Shown: piece by piece, positions 1 through 11,773 of the stretch
Numbering within the stretch: the stretch's first letter is position 1
How the letters are laid out: each line of letters begins with the position of its first letter
Notes under the pieces: generated by a model
The model's database searches: none
The model's input: only the letters and a program-made list of their open reading frames with translations
Told to the model about the DNA's origin: nothing
Translations under genes and position numbers: made by a program
NCBI GenBank assembly: GCA_951217055.1
Contig: OX578284.1
Span: 27,926,187-27,990,186 of the forward strand
Reading direction: 5' to 3'
DNA length: 64,000 bases
Source of the DNA: Gerris lacustris
Lineage: Eukaryota > Arthropoda > Insecta > Hemiptera > Gerridae

Positions 1-2179
1 TTCCAATGGAAATTCGCTTGGCTTGCGGAAACCCGCGGTAGGATTTTAATAATATTAAATCTATTTTTTAATACAAAAAACCTATTACTTATTTTATTTT
101 TACTTTGTATCGTGGGAGCCCATATAGGGGGACAAACCGGGGTACCACCCTCCCCCCTGATCTGTTTCTAAAGAGTATATAAAGTAAATATAATCAAGTA
201 TAAAAATACATATATAAATAATATTAATATAAAATTAAGGTTTTAGAAAAGGAGCAAGTTTTTATTTCATGAATTTCTGTGAACTGGTCCCTGTTCAGCC
301 TCTAAACACATTTTCAAAAATTTCCTGACACAATTTAAATTCTCCATAGGTACCTCTCTTTCATAATTGTCTACCTTTCTTTTTTATTTTAATTAATAAA
401 TGTATAATAGCTAGTTCCTCCTCCTCAGATTCTGAATCGAGAAGAAGAGATGTAGGAGAGACCATGGGACGGGACTGGGTTTCAATATGCGGTGCCTAGC
501 CCATGCGTGGACGTAGGGATTCCGTGGAGGGGCGTGGGTTGAACGTGGCCTGTGCGTGGCATGGGTTCAATTTGCAGGTTTAAGGCCGGGCCTTAAAGAC
601 AATTTCAAGCTCAAGGTCAGGGTAAAGTCCGCCTAATCAATACTGACAACTGCTGTATTTAACATTTTTCATTACATGTTCCGGCAAATCTAACCAGAAG
701 TTAAGAGTATTAAAGGTATAATTATACTATTATTTTGAGTTCTTTCACAGGATAAATTATATCAAAAAGTATTATGTCATGTATAGCTTTTGTAATATCC
801 TTGTGTTTAACAGATATTCTACAATAACCCGAGTTAGACATTAAACGTGCATGTTTGTTGTTAACACAAGAATTAATTATAAACAAACTTGCCATTATTA
901 GCGCCAATTTCAAAAAAAAAACTAGACGTACATTTGGAGCCTGCAGTAGTGCAAGGGCCCAAACCTGCTTTGATAAATGAACTAGTATTATTTTATGTTA
1001 AGAGTAATTTTGATAACTTTAAGATGACCTCCATCAACGCTCTAATTTTTTGTATCATTGTTGGTTGGCTTTAATGTTTATTTATTCTCAGAATTCACTT
1101 TTAATCCCGTCCTCGTAGTACTTTTATACTTGATGGTTCACTCTTTAAATTTATCGGACAAAGTTTTTTATTATCTGTTCTGTTTCGTTTACATAGCTCT
1201 TTCGTAGAGGTTATGTTTTTATCCTTGTTCAAGGTTATATTTGAGTTTCCATGTCCTCATCTAGTGGTATAAATAAAGTATTCAAACTTTTCATCTTCTT
1301 ATTTGTAGAGTGGCTTTGTTTTAATTTCAGGCTTCATGGAAAAAGGATTTAGTTTTATTCATCCCTTATGAAAAGTTAATAGGCGTATACACACATTCTA
1401 TTATACCTGTCCACCAATTTTAAATGTATATAAAATTGACAAGCGTAACAAACGATCAAATATTGAATCATCATTCGATTTTTAAATTATTATTGATATA
1501 CCAAATATCTTAATCACTGGATATACCCATCATTTGTATTCTTTAAAAAAAAACTTCCTATATAAAGTCGGTATATTTTTATAAATGACGATATGATCTT
1601 AAAACCCATAACATCAAATAAACCCAAAAGGCATGAACAACAAACATTAATCAACTACGTTGATGGGTGAATGAAAGTCACAGTAAGCTACCTCCGTCAA
1701 GAAAGCCTGGACGGGGAAATTTGTAATAGCAGATAAAATCTTTCCAGCAAGAGAAGTAATTAAAGAGAGATTATTGTCTAGCTTCATTGGTTGTCACTCA
1801 CAGAGAAGTAAAAGCACAAAGACCCCTGTCTTTTTTGTTTGACAGGACCAAAGAAAAGTTTCAAAATTACTAAGTTCTATCGCTTGTAACTCGACCGGTT
1901 CTTCAATGGCTGCAATCTCTTTTCCCTTTCCTAACTCAATAACATCAAAATGCTTTACTTTAACTTGAACTAATCCTATTGATCGTGCTCTTATAATTAG
2001 TGGTTACAGTTTTTACAAAGACTTTAAAGAAACCATTTAATTACTTTTTGAACAAATATAAAAAAATTGTAATGTTTTTTTTAAGGATCATAAATTTTAG
2101 TAAATATTCATGTGAAAGTTTTAACAACTAAGCGTCAAAAAGTCACTCTTCTCCGACACATTAAGGAAGGGCCCAGGGT
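1..2179. repeat. Long direct repeat, copy 1
   Basis: This block recurs at 5465-7643 with a constant offset of 5,464 bases. I saw no difference in the stretches I compared, including homopolymer runs. The match stops at 2179/7643, after a shared GGGCCCAGGGT. The left end is cut by the window edge, so the true repeat may be longer. The ends do not show the TG...CA form of an LTR. A tandem duplication of a 5,464-bp unit, whose first copy would mostly lie left of the window, fits. So does a misassembly across the (TA)n block at 5.1 kb. No gene is recognisable inside. Confidence 0.93.
525..600 (+). repeat. GC-richer module, inverted relative to 4376-4430
   Basis: Contains 'CCTGTGCGTGGC', 'GGGTTCAAT' and 'GGCCGGGCCT'. 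The reverse complement of about 4376-4430 gives the same order of motifs with a few substitutions. The surrounding 462-524 also carries 'TTTCAATATGCGG' and 'CCCATGCGTGGAC', both found again near 4.5 kb. The module recurs at 5989-6064 inside copy 2 of the long direct repeat. It could be the inverted ends of a larger element, but no transposase is visible between them. Confidence 0.6.
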
Positions 2180-2342
2180 CCACAATAACTAGTAATGGCT
2201 TGACATTGACAGATATAAGACAGCTGTCTAGAGATAGCTTATTGGCTGTGGTTTTTAATAAATATTTATTGGGTTTTCATAGTTGTTTTTAAATAATGGT
2301 ATTTAGACTATTGATTAATGGTTATTCAGGCTCCTAAGAGGG

Positions 2343-2680
2343 TTATCGGGAATAGTTTCGGATGTTAGGTTTCAGAAAAGGGTATTTGTGTGGCAGAAAA
2401 CTGCCTGGTGGAAGGATCTCTAGTAGGAAATAGCTAGGCTCGGCATGGGACTTCAGGTAGTTGTGTAAGGTTTGGTTGGAGACGTAGAAGGGTGCATTTA
2501 TTATGGTTCTCCGGATCTTTGATTGCAAGGATTGGATGAGGTAGGAGTTAGTACGTTTCGTGCAGCCCGTGTGAGTTTACAATCAAGGTAAATCCCAAGG
2601 TAGGGGAAAGTACTTGAGTTTGGGATTAGGATTTGATTGAGGAAAAGAGGTTCGCAGTTTCCATATCTCAAGGAATAGGT
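2343..2680 (-). pseudogene. Jockey-type LINE reverse transcriptase fragment, decayed
   Basis: On the minus strand two adjacent frames together read like the C-terminal part of a Jockey-clade reverse transcriptase. The upstream piece has 'LRYGNCEPLFLNQ' and 'PYLGIYLDCKLT', which correspond to the conserved 'YLG..LD..LTW' region after the catalytic palm. The downstream piece has 'LQSKIRRTIINAPFYVSNQT', which corresponds to the conserved 'FQSK.LR.I.NAPWYV.N' thumb region. In intact Jockey elements roughly 80 residues separate these blocks, but here only about 20 remain. There is therefore an internal deletion plus a frame change. The catalytic FADD box, the endonuclease and ORF1 are absent, and nothing suggests it is functional. 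The family call rests on recognised motifs, without a search. Confidence 0.85.
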
Positions 2681-2722
2681 TGCAAGAACACTTTTCTTAC
2701 ATTTATTATTTTTATGCACCAT

Positions 2723-4375
2723 TTTTTAGCCAAATTTCGAGAAGTAATTGTTCTCTAATTTTTAATTATAAATCATTGTTTCCTTCACTTAATAAATTAT
2801 TTTATAATTTCTTTATAAAAACCACTCAAGATTACATTATATATAATGTATTGCATTATATTAAGAATTCAATATCCCTCTAATGTTAAATTTGCTTATA
2901 AAATATTAAAAACCGTATAAAAAATTCTTAATCTATGCTATTTAGAGTTCTCATTTAATATCTAACTCCTTATTTAATTCCTCTATTCTCGTCATTTTAT
3001 TCTAAGATTTCAAATGGTTAAATTTTCATTACATTTGACATTCAGAGGTATATTTTCCACTTTATTACATTTAAAAGAAAATAAATTAGGTTATAAATTA
3101 ATGAATCGTTTAGAGATCGATTAGCTTTAGCTTAGCTTAACTCATTGAAGGAAGCCTCGGGTATTTTAGTGTGTTTTGCCGAACAAGTTTACCAGTTCAT
3201 TCCCCTAAAGCCTTTCCCCGTCTCCAAATCCAGGCCACAACATCCACTCCCTCACACTCCTGCTTTATGTGAAAAGCTAAAAGTGTTTGAACAGTGTGAA
3301 AATATAAACATAGAAATGGGTGTGGATCTTACCAGACCATTAGCGAACTGAATCCACCGACGGAACCAACACTTTTACTAAGTAAGAGTAAAAAAAATAC
3401 AAACAAACAACGCTTCGAGTGATATAGACGAAAATGGAAAAAAAACTTAATAGGAAAATATTTTTTTTATTTAACAAAATTGTATTAGTCGATGCCAAGA
3501 TTGACGTTTTTTACTTTTATAGCCCTTCTTACACTTAGTGAATATAAATAGAAAGAATTGTGATGAAAATTATTTTGTGATTTTGATGGATTGGCACATT
3601 TTAAGGTCTCCTTAGTCTAAATGTTTAAGTCGCTCCACGTAAAAAAATACTTATTTATGTAGCATCCTAAGTCTCAAAGCGTTTTAACTCTTACGTATTC
3701 AATCTTTTTAGTCTAAACTTCCCTTGAAAATAACTAATTCTTTGTTTCCTATTTAATCCTTCCTAACAATTAAAACGTACTCTTTGTTTATGGCCTAGCC
3801 ACCTCAAGACATCAATCGTTTATAGCTCCATATTCCCTAATCCTTTAGTCCAATACCTATATTTCTGAAAATACTCCGCGTCACCTGAAAAGCCAGTGAC
3901 CACGCGATTGGTTGAATAATGAATAACAAAATCTATAAATACTGAATTTATGGATGTCAATCAAGTGCAAAAGCAAACATTCTCTCTCTCCTAGTCTCAA
4001 AATAGCCGGAACCCCTGGATAAGTTAGCAGAATCATGAAAATGTTAAATAAAAAGTTGAGAATTGAGGTGGCCTTGACCTTGAAATTTTTCCTTCAAGGT
4101 CAAACCTGGAACAACTTCACTTCTTCAAATGGGGACTTTGACTTTATCCAAATGAGGAAACCTTACGATTTCTTATGATTTTTTATTAACAGAATCTTCA
4201 ATTACCGAGATATTTAAGTTAAACAGTTGGACTCTTTAGAACTTCTAAATGAATTATCTTAAGAAGGAAGATTGTTGGAAAAAATAACAAGAGTAAAATG
4301 TATTTTTCTTTTTTAAACAAGGAATTGAAATCCGTGATTTATTTATTTGAAAAATAAGTTGACCCAGCTTTGACA
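2723..4375. other. Gene-free AT-rich stretch
   Basis: Short frames only, none resembling a known protein. The one notable structure is the inverted TCAAGGTCA pair at 4074-4103, listed separately. Confidence 0.6.
4074..4103. promoter_or_regulatory. Inverted pair of TCAAGGTCA nuclear-receptor-like half sites
   Basis: TTGACCTTGAA (4074-4084) and TTCAAGGTCAA (4093-4103) form a perfect 11-bp inverted repeat around an 8-base spacer. TCAAGGTCA is the extended half site bound by FTZ-F1/SF-1 and ERR nuclear receptors. Single copies also occur near 612 and 6076. No promoter or gene lies nearby, so a regulatory role is only a possibility and chance is a strong alternative. Confidence 0.25.
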
Positions 4376-4527
4376 TTTAGGCCCGCCGCATATTGAACCC
4401 ACGCCACGCACAGGCAAGACCCAACCCACTTGTGGAGGGTTCTGTAAACTATATATAGGTTTGTAACGTTGCCGCATATTGAACCCAATCCACGGGTAGG
4501 CCACTCAGGCCACCCATGCGTGGACAG
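4376..4527 (-). repeat. GC-richer module, inverted partner
   Basis: Two adjacent sub-units each contain 'CCGCATATTGAACCCA', at about 4385 and 4471. The first is the inverted partner of 525-600. 'CCCATGCGTGGAC' near 4514 is instead in the same orientation as the copy at 501. The module therefore has an internally rearranged structure. Confidence 0.55.
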
Positions 4528-4925
4528 GTTTGTGCTTGTCTTACAGATTTCGTGAGGTCTTGGGTCAGACTTTTGCCATGGATATCGAGGAACTAATTTG
4601 CCTTAATCAACAGAATCCAGTATTATATAATACCAGACATCAAGATTACATGGGAACCAAGCTTAAAGATGAAATATGGGGCAATATTGGGGTAGAACTC
4701 AAATTAGAAGGAAAGTTAATTTATTTTATTATAAAATACTTGTATTTCTATAAATATTTTTCAGTTAAGTAATTTATTAATTAATAATTATTAAACACTT
4801 CTTTTTTCTATCTCTTATCCTAATTAATTAATATTTGCTAATATTGTATAAGCTGAGAATTGGTTAAATATAATAAAATAAAGTAATACATTTAGTTACC
4901 TTCCGCATGTATTATATCTAGATTT

Positions 4926-4957
4926 TTAGCGAATTTCAATTGGAAAAAATTCGCTAA
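4926..4957. repeat. Short inverted repeat TTAGCGAATTT
   Basis: Perfect 11-bp arms at 4926-4936 and 4947-4957 with a 10-base loop. No associated element was identified. Confidence 0.6.
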
Positions 4958-5018
4958 TAGATCCACTGGCATGGCGGGAGTTTGAGCCGGGATTGTGGCC
5001 AAAATACGTTTCATGGGT

Positions 5019-5054
5019 CCCTGATCATCAGGGTGATCATACGATCACCCTGAT
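5019..5054. repeat. Two overlapping palindromes before the (TA)n block
   Basis: CCCTGAT-C-ATCAGGG (5019-5033) shares its right arm with ATCAGGGTGATC (5027-5038), which pairs perfectly with GATCACCCTGAT (5043-5054) across 4 bases. The same bases can therefore pair to the left or to the right. Confidence 0.85.
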
Positions 5055-5066
5055 AGGTTTTACAAA

Positions 5067-5311
<245 letters not shown>

Positions 5312-5464
5312 ATTATCTTGTATTTGTAGTTCATTGTTGTGCAGTTTAAACCTCTTTGAAACTGCTACTATTATGTTTAACTAAGCATTATTATTGAAAC
5401 CCTAATCTAACCAAAATATTTCTTATACATTTTCTTAACTAAAAACATTTTCTGAACTACAAGT

Positions 5465-7643
5465 TTCCAATGGAAATTCGCTTGGCTTGCGGAAACCCGC
5501 GGTAGGATTTTAATAATATTAAATCTATTTTTTAATACAAAAAACCTATTACTTATTTTATTTTTACTTTGTATCGTGGGAGCCCATATAGGGGGACAAA
5601 CCGGGGTACCACCCTCCCCCCTGATCTGTTTCTAAAGAGTATATAAAGTAAATATAATCAAGTATAAAAATACATATATAAATAATATTAATATAAAATT
5701 AAGGTTTTAGAAAAGGAGCAAGTTTTTATTTCATGAATTTCTGTGAACTGGTCCCTGTTCAGCCTCTAAACACATTTTCAAAAATTTCCTGACACAATTT
5801 AAATTCTCCATAGGTACCTCTCTTTCATAATTGTCTACCTTTCTTTTTTATTTTAATTAATAAATGTATAATAGCTAGTTCCTCCTCCTCAGATTCTGAA
5901 TCGAGAAGAAGAGATGTAGGAGAGACCATGGGACGGGACTGGGTTTCAATATGCGGTGCCTAGCCCATGCGTGGACGTAGGGATTCCGTGGAGGGGCGTG
6001 GGTTGAACGTGGCCTGTGCGTGGCATGGGTTCAATTTGCAGGTTTAAGGCCGGGCCTTAAAGACAATTTCAAGCTCAAGGTCAGGGTAAAGTCCGCCTAA
6101 TCAATACTGACAACTGCTGTATTTAACATTTTTCATTACATGTTCCGGCAAATCTAACCAGAAGTTAAGAGTATTAAAGGTATAATTATACTATTATTTT
6201 GAGTTCTTTCACAGGATAAATTATATCAAAAAGTATTATGTCATGTATAGCTTTTGTAATATCCTTGTGTTTAACAGATATTCTACAATAACCCGAGTTA
6301 GACATTAAACGTGCATGTTTGTTGTTAACACAAGAATTAATTATAAACAAACTTGCCATTATTAGCGCCAATTTCAAAAAAAAAACTAGACGTACATTTG
6401 GAGCCTGCAGTAGTGCAAGGGCCCAAACCTGCTTTGATAAATGAACTAGTATTATTTTATGTTAAGAGTAATTTTGATAACTTTAAGATGACCTCCATCA
6501 ACGCTCTAATTTTTTGTATCATTGTTGGTTGGCTTTAATGTTTATTTATTCTCAGAATTCACTTTTAATCCCGTCCTCGTAGTACTTTTATACTTGATGG
6601 TTCACTCTTTAAATTTATCGGACAAAGTTTTTTATTATCTGTTCTGTTTCGTTTACATAGCTCTTTCGTAGAGGTTATGTTTTTATCCTTGTTCAAGGTT
6701 ATATTTGAGTTTCCATGTCCTCATCTAGTGGTATAAATAAAGTATTCAAACTTTTCATCTTCTTATTTGTAGAGTGGCTTTGTTTTAATTTCAGGCTTCA
6801 TGGAAAAAGGATTTAGTTTTATTCATCCCTTATGAAAAGTTAATAGGCGTATACACACATTCTATTATACCTGTCCACCAATTTTAAATGTATATAAAAT
6901 TGACAAGCGTAACAAACGATCAAATATTGAATCATCATTCGATTTTTAAATTATTATTGATATACCAAATATCTTAATCACTGGATATACCCATCATTTG
7001 TATTCTTTAAAAAAAAACTTCCTATATAAAGTCGGTATATTTTTATAAATGACGATATGATCTTAAAACCCATAACATCAAATAAACCCAAAAGGCATGA
7101 ACAACAAACATTAATCAACTACGTTGATGGGTGAATGAAAGTCACAGTAAGCTACCTCCGTCAAGAAAGCCTGGACGGGGAAATTTGTAATAGCAGATAA
7201 AATCTTTCCAGCAAGAGAAGTAATTAAAGAGAGATTATTGTCTAGCTTCATTGGTTGTCACTCACAGAGAAGTAAAAGCACAAAGACCCCTGTCTTTTTT
7301 GTTTGACAGGACCAAAGAAAAGTTTCAAAATTACTAAGTTCTATCGCTTGTAACTCGACCGGTTCTTCAATGGCTGCAATCTCTTTTCCCTTTCCTAACT
7401 CAATAACATCAAAATGCTTTACTTTAACTTGAACTAATCCTATTGATCGTGCTCTTATAATTAGTGGTTACAGTTTTTACAAAGACTTTAAAGAAACCAT
7501 TTAATTACTTTTTGAACAAATATAAAAAAATTGTAATGTTTTTTTTAAGGATCATAAATTTTAGTAAATATTCATGTGAAAGTTTTAACAACTAAGCGTC
7601 AAAAAGTCACTCTTCTCCGACACATTAAGGAAGGGCCCAGGGT
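5465..7643. repeat. Long direct repeat, copy 2
   Basis: Second copy of 1-2179 in the same orientation. The sequence before 5465 cannot be compared, because copy 1 begins at the window edge. After 7643 the two loci diverge at once. Near identity over 2.2 kb in a repeat-rich non-coding region implies either a very recent duplication or an assembly duplicate. Confidence 0.93.
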
Positions 7644-7803
7644 AATAAAGTCAACTTCATATTATACCTTAAACTTCATTAATATACCTTAAATGAAAAA
7701 ATATTTTATTTATATACTTAGTAATTTCTCAACAATAATTTTTATTCCTCATATTTTTAATGCAGAGCTGTGTCAAAAACTGAAACTAAGTTAGTTATCG
7801 ACC

Positions 7804-8284
7804 ATGACGTACTGAATTACTTAAATTAATTCCTTATTGCTCTGAGCTACTGCATATAGGGAAGAAGAAAATTCTCTCCTTTTAGATAGGTCGGTGGCTA
7901 ATCATTTACCTTTACTCCTGGTTGTTTCCGCTTTTCTAGTTTCCTCTTCATCATTCTTTTCCAGTTTTTCCTTGTTCCTCCCCGCCGTCTCCTTCCTTGC
8001 GGATTTCAATCAGGTGCGTTCTTCTCAACGGCCGCGGCCCTGTGTGGTTTTCTTAAAGTATGGCCTATCCGACGCCACTTTCTTTTCCTAATAAGGTCGG
8101 AGACAAGCTTCAGCTTTGTTAAAGTCCCAGGTCTTCGTTACTTAACAATTCTTGTCATCTAAAAACTGATTATCTAGTGGAGGCAGCGATTATCGAATAC
8201 CTACAGATGCTGTGTAATTTCTCTTGTTTTTTTAACATCTCAAAACCATAGAGGAGGATAGTCCGTCTTTGCTTTATAAATCAC
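7804..8284 (-). pseudogene. RTE-like non-LTR retrotransposon C-terminal remnant
   Basis: Reading the minus strand downward from 8284 gives 'TILLYGFEMLKKQEKL', then a poorly conserved stretch, 'SNEDL', 'RKWRRIGHTLRKP' and 'NPQGRRRRG'. These match in order the end of many invertebrate non-LTR reverse transcriptases: 'LLYG.E.W....' with a finger-like region, 'I.NEEL', 'RRKWRWIGHTLRK' and 'WNPQGKRKRGRP'. The remnant has in-frame stops, including one at the expected W of WNPQG, and at least two frameshifts. The reverse-transcriptase catalytic domain lies off the preserved part. A plus-strand frame at 7894-8091 that looks like a signal peptide is a shadow of this region. Assignment to RTE rather than another clade is tentative. 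Confidence 0.8.
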
Positions 8285-8353
8285 AATTATTTATAGTTAA
8301 AAAGTAAGTGATTTAAGCCTATAATAAAATGCCTGATTTAATATTTTAACACT

Positions 8354-8832
8354 TATTAGAGCTCCCGCACACTGGAAATGAGGGGGAGGTCCGTGGTTCG
8401 AGTCCCGGCGCTGAAGTCTATTTTTCTCTGTCTGTCTCCCTTTGTAAATAGTAATTATAATTGATTTAAATTAAAATTTAAACGTTCCGTAGTATGAATA
8501 CTACCAAAAACTTATAAAAATTGAATTTCTAATTGATTGTACTAAGTACAGGTACTAATTGAGTACTTTATAATTACAAGCGTATTTCTCGGTCTAGTTC
8601 TATTGTCGTTTGTTGACTTCTAAGGCTTGTAGAATAAATTTGAAAGCTTAATTCGGGATTAGGTATCGATATCGTCAGAGGAAATTATTCTTCAGTGTGC
8701 TTAATTGGTTAGAGCTCCCGCACACTGGAAATGAGGGGGAGGTCCCTGGTTCAAGTCCCGGCGCTGAAGTCTATTTTTCTCTGTCTGTCTCCCTTTGTAA
8801 ATAGTAATTATAATTTGATTTAAATTAGCACT
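8354..8832 (+). mobile_element. tRNA-headed SINE-like repeat, tandem pair (locus 1)
   Basis: Two units have a period of 353 bases, with shared motif 'GCTCCCGCACACTGGAAATG' at 8361 and 8714. The second unit has a near-complete tRNA-like head at about 8691-8769. It includes paired acceptor-like ends CTTCAGT/GCTGAAG, A box 'GTGCTTAATTGG' and a Pol III B box 'GGTTCAAGTCC'. The first unit has lost the 5' half of its head but keeps the B box 'GGTTCGAGTCC'. A CT-rich stretch and an AT-rich tail with the palindrome GTAGTAT-GA-ATACTAC follow. The anticodon arm is distorted, so this is a tRNA-derived repeat and not a tRNA gene. A second locus of the same family lies at 17.6-18.1 kb. Confidence 0.8.
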
Positions 8833-10054
8833 TATGGGATTTTATTTTAATTTTATGATATTTTTAATTTAAAGGGAAAAGTTTGATGCCTTTGTAAAAT
8901 ACGATTCCGTTTTTTTTGGAGACGTAATAAAAAAATATGCCATGAAAAACTAGTTATAAGTTACTTTCTAACATTGTTGCATATCTTATAAAATGTTAAA
9001 GAGATTTCTTGAAATGTTGTTTTGCCCAAAAAGTTCTACATAGTGATAAATATTTGTGTGTAGAAAAAAGAAAATTCTAGGTGATATATGCCACAACAGC
9101 TTTTCCCTAAAAAAAAAAGTTTTATTTTTCCGTACAACTTTTTGAGGTGAGAAAGTGGGAGACAATAGGAAGGTTGGAAGGGTAAAATTTTGAAACCCTC
9201 CCTCAAACTCTCATGAAGTTTCCTCAACTGATATAAATCAACGTTACTTTTCAGTGTAGAAGGGGGATCGATACAAGGGCCTCCCCTGTTGTGTTAGCTG
9301 GTTGAAAGTGAAGGTTTTTAGTTTCAAGGAAATAGGGAAATGTTTTACCTTCAATCCCTATAGAAAATACGTCAAAAACTAAAAATTAAAAAAATAAAAA
9401 TTACGTTTTTTTTTTTTATCAGGTATTTAGTCTTTAAGTCAAAATGATTTATAACTGTTTTTAAAAACGTCGATATTGAAGAGGTAAATAAAGGATCTCG
9501 ATTAATTAATGTTCTTGACGAAAATGGAGAATTCTATTCTAGTTGGTTTACTATGAGGAATTTAATATAGCACAGGGTGAACTAAGCCTGTGAATTGAAA
9601 TCAATCTCCAAACGCGAACTCTTTATTTTCTCCGGCCAATAATTTCTAGGTAAAATTTAAAAAAATAAAAAATAAACTTAAAATTAATTATAACAATAAG
9701 TATGCCTTGAATTGTCATCGAAAATGCATAATCGTTGATAGTTTCAGCTTTACAGTCTAGTTTCTATGACAGTTTTAGCTTTGGTAGTTGGGAAGTAAAT
9801 GACACATTGATTAACAAATTTGTACCTCACAAACAAGTTAAGGTAAATAGAATTCATTACTTCATCCATTATGTTAAAGCCAGCCATACACGTTGCGGTG
9901 GACCTGTACAGCTAACTTGTACATTTAAACCGGAGTGTGTGTGCTATCATGTCATGACAAACCTGCACAGATATTCTGACCGGTACAGTTGGAAGTTTCT
10001 CTTACTCTTTATGTACTCACTACGATCAGCCATCTTGATTAAAAATTGCTAATC
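8833..10054. other. Gene-free stretch
   Basis: AT-rich sequence without a convincing gene. 9870-9990 is less AT-rich and starts 'GCCAGCCATACACG', like the end of the hairpin element at 48.4 kb, but I could not define its boundaries. Confidence 0.5.
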
Positions 10055-10149
10055 AAGTTAATGTTAGTTTGTCACTTGAGAGGTTAGTTATCTAAATATT
10101 ACTCCAAGTCAAAGTGGTCACCTATCAAGTGGCAAACTAACATCAACTT
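10055..10149. mobile_element. 95-bp hairpin MITE-like element
   Basis: Arms at 10055-10083 and 10122-10149 pair over about 28 bases with a few mismatches ('AAGTTAATGTTAGTTTG' against 'AAGTTGATGTTAGTTTG'). No clear target duplication was seen. Confidence 0.65.
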
Positions 10150-10388
10150 AAATTTCGGTCTACTAACTAATTTTGTTCTCAGGATCATGAAAATAGCATT
10201 TTCCACCATAATTAACGGAGCATGGGTGCTCTCCACCGGTTTGTTATTTTCAAATATCTATTGTCAAGCTATGTTCCCCTGACGAACTTAGCCCACCACA
10301 TATTCTTAGTATACATTCGTCTCTGTCTAACTTACTGGACTTGTTTGTTTGCGAAATTATTTTAATAATATAAAAAAAGTATATGTTT

Positions 10389-10695
10389 GAGGCACTAAGA
10401 TTAATTCGAATTAAAATAAATTTAAATAAAATATAGTTTAGAATTTATAAAAAGATAAGGGAAAAGGGATAAGTTAAATTTTAAGTTTAACTTTTTCAGA
10501 GATAGATAAAAAAATATAAGGTGGGTACATATTTATTAAAACTACAACTTAAATGAATCTCTTAATTAATCCATTCTTAATTTTATATTTTATTTAAAAT
10601 TATTATAAATAATTAATGCTAAAAAAAAAAAAAAAAAAAAAAACTTAAAACTATATAATAATAAAAAAATTGAATCGAATTAATCTTAATGCCTC
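10389..10695. mobile_element. 307-bp MITE-like element with about 24-bp inverted ends
   Basis: Left end 'GAGGCACTAAGATTAATTCG' pairs with the right end 'GAGGCATTAAGATTAATTCG' (read on the minus strand). The interior is AT-rich, has a 20-base A run near 10621, and is non-coding. Confidence 0.75.
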
Positions 10696-11411
10696 ACTTC
10701 ATTTATACAGTCCAAATGCAGGAGAGAAAATAGTATTCAAGCATTAAATACAGTGCAGTGTTTCCCTAGCATAGCCGTTTTTCTCCTTTTGTTCTTTTTA
10801 ACTTGGAGTTATGTTGGGGCATTGTTTTGCAAAACAATAAAAGAAAGTTGACTAAGTACAGCCCCTTGATATAATGACCCATTTGAAATATTAAAATGAG
10901 CTACAGAGGACGACACACTCTTTTCTTTTATTTACCGTCCTTCTCCACTCCCTTAGCCCTCTCCTTTAGGTTGCATTTTAAATTATGAGTAAATAAAACT
11001 GAGCTAGAGATACTTTAAATTAACACTACCATTCGGGTTTTTTTTATTTTTTATTTTTGTGGATTGCGATTTTTATAACAGATTATTTATAGAGCAATGA
11101 TTAAAATTTGGTGGTCATTTTTTACTTTAATTTTTCTATAATACTAAAGTTAAATTCAATGTGTATATTGGTAGCTACCCTTCTTTCCAATTGCGGGATT
11201 TATGCTGCAAGTGCTAACGCTAACATAATATCGAAGCACTATAATCAATAGAATAGAAACAATAATCGAGGCTAAGGCTGGTTAATCCGCAAAACACTAG
11301 TGCTTTGCGGGGTAAGCAAACTTACAGAAATAGGGGTTCTGCTAGTCTGACACAGATCCGTTTAAAATTCCTGGTTTATAGACTATGTACCTGGATGAAT
11401 TGCGATTTATA

Positions 11412-11426
11412 GGGGGGGGGGGGGGG
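11412..11426 (+). repeat. G15 homopolymer
   Basis: Fifteen consecutive G bases in otherwise AT-rich DNA. This is prone to length errors. Confidence 0.95.
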
Positions 11427-11773
11427 TAAAGTTATATTATATGCAAGTATATGTTGCATGTAATTATATCATACTCTTATATTAAATATATATCATTACA
11501 TTAACACAATAATTCCTCAACAGACCACTTTACCTTAAATCATTGTCTCCAATTTATGGCACACTACAGTATATGTACACATATGTATATATATGTATGA
11601 CATATATGTATTGATTTCGTTCAACCAGATTTGCAGTTTTATTAATTCAGAAAAGCAGCATTCAGAAAGCCACAGCCAGAAAAAAAATGTCATGGATTTG
11701 GTTTCGGTAATGTGAGAAATAATTTTACAATTCTTATGAATGTACGAACAAAACATTAATTTTGCATATAAAA

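Noticed and set aside
7894..8091. Secreted protein with signal peptide on the plus strand
   Set aside because: The opposite strand carries recognisable LINE C-terminal motifs over the same bases, so the hydrophobic frame is its shadow.
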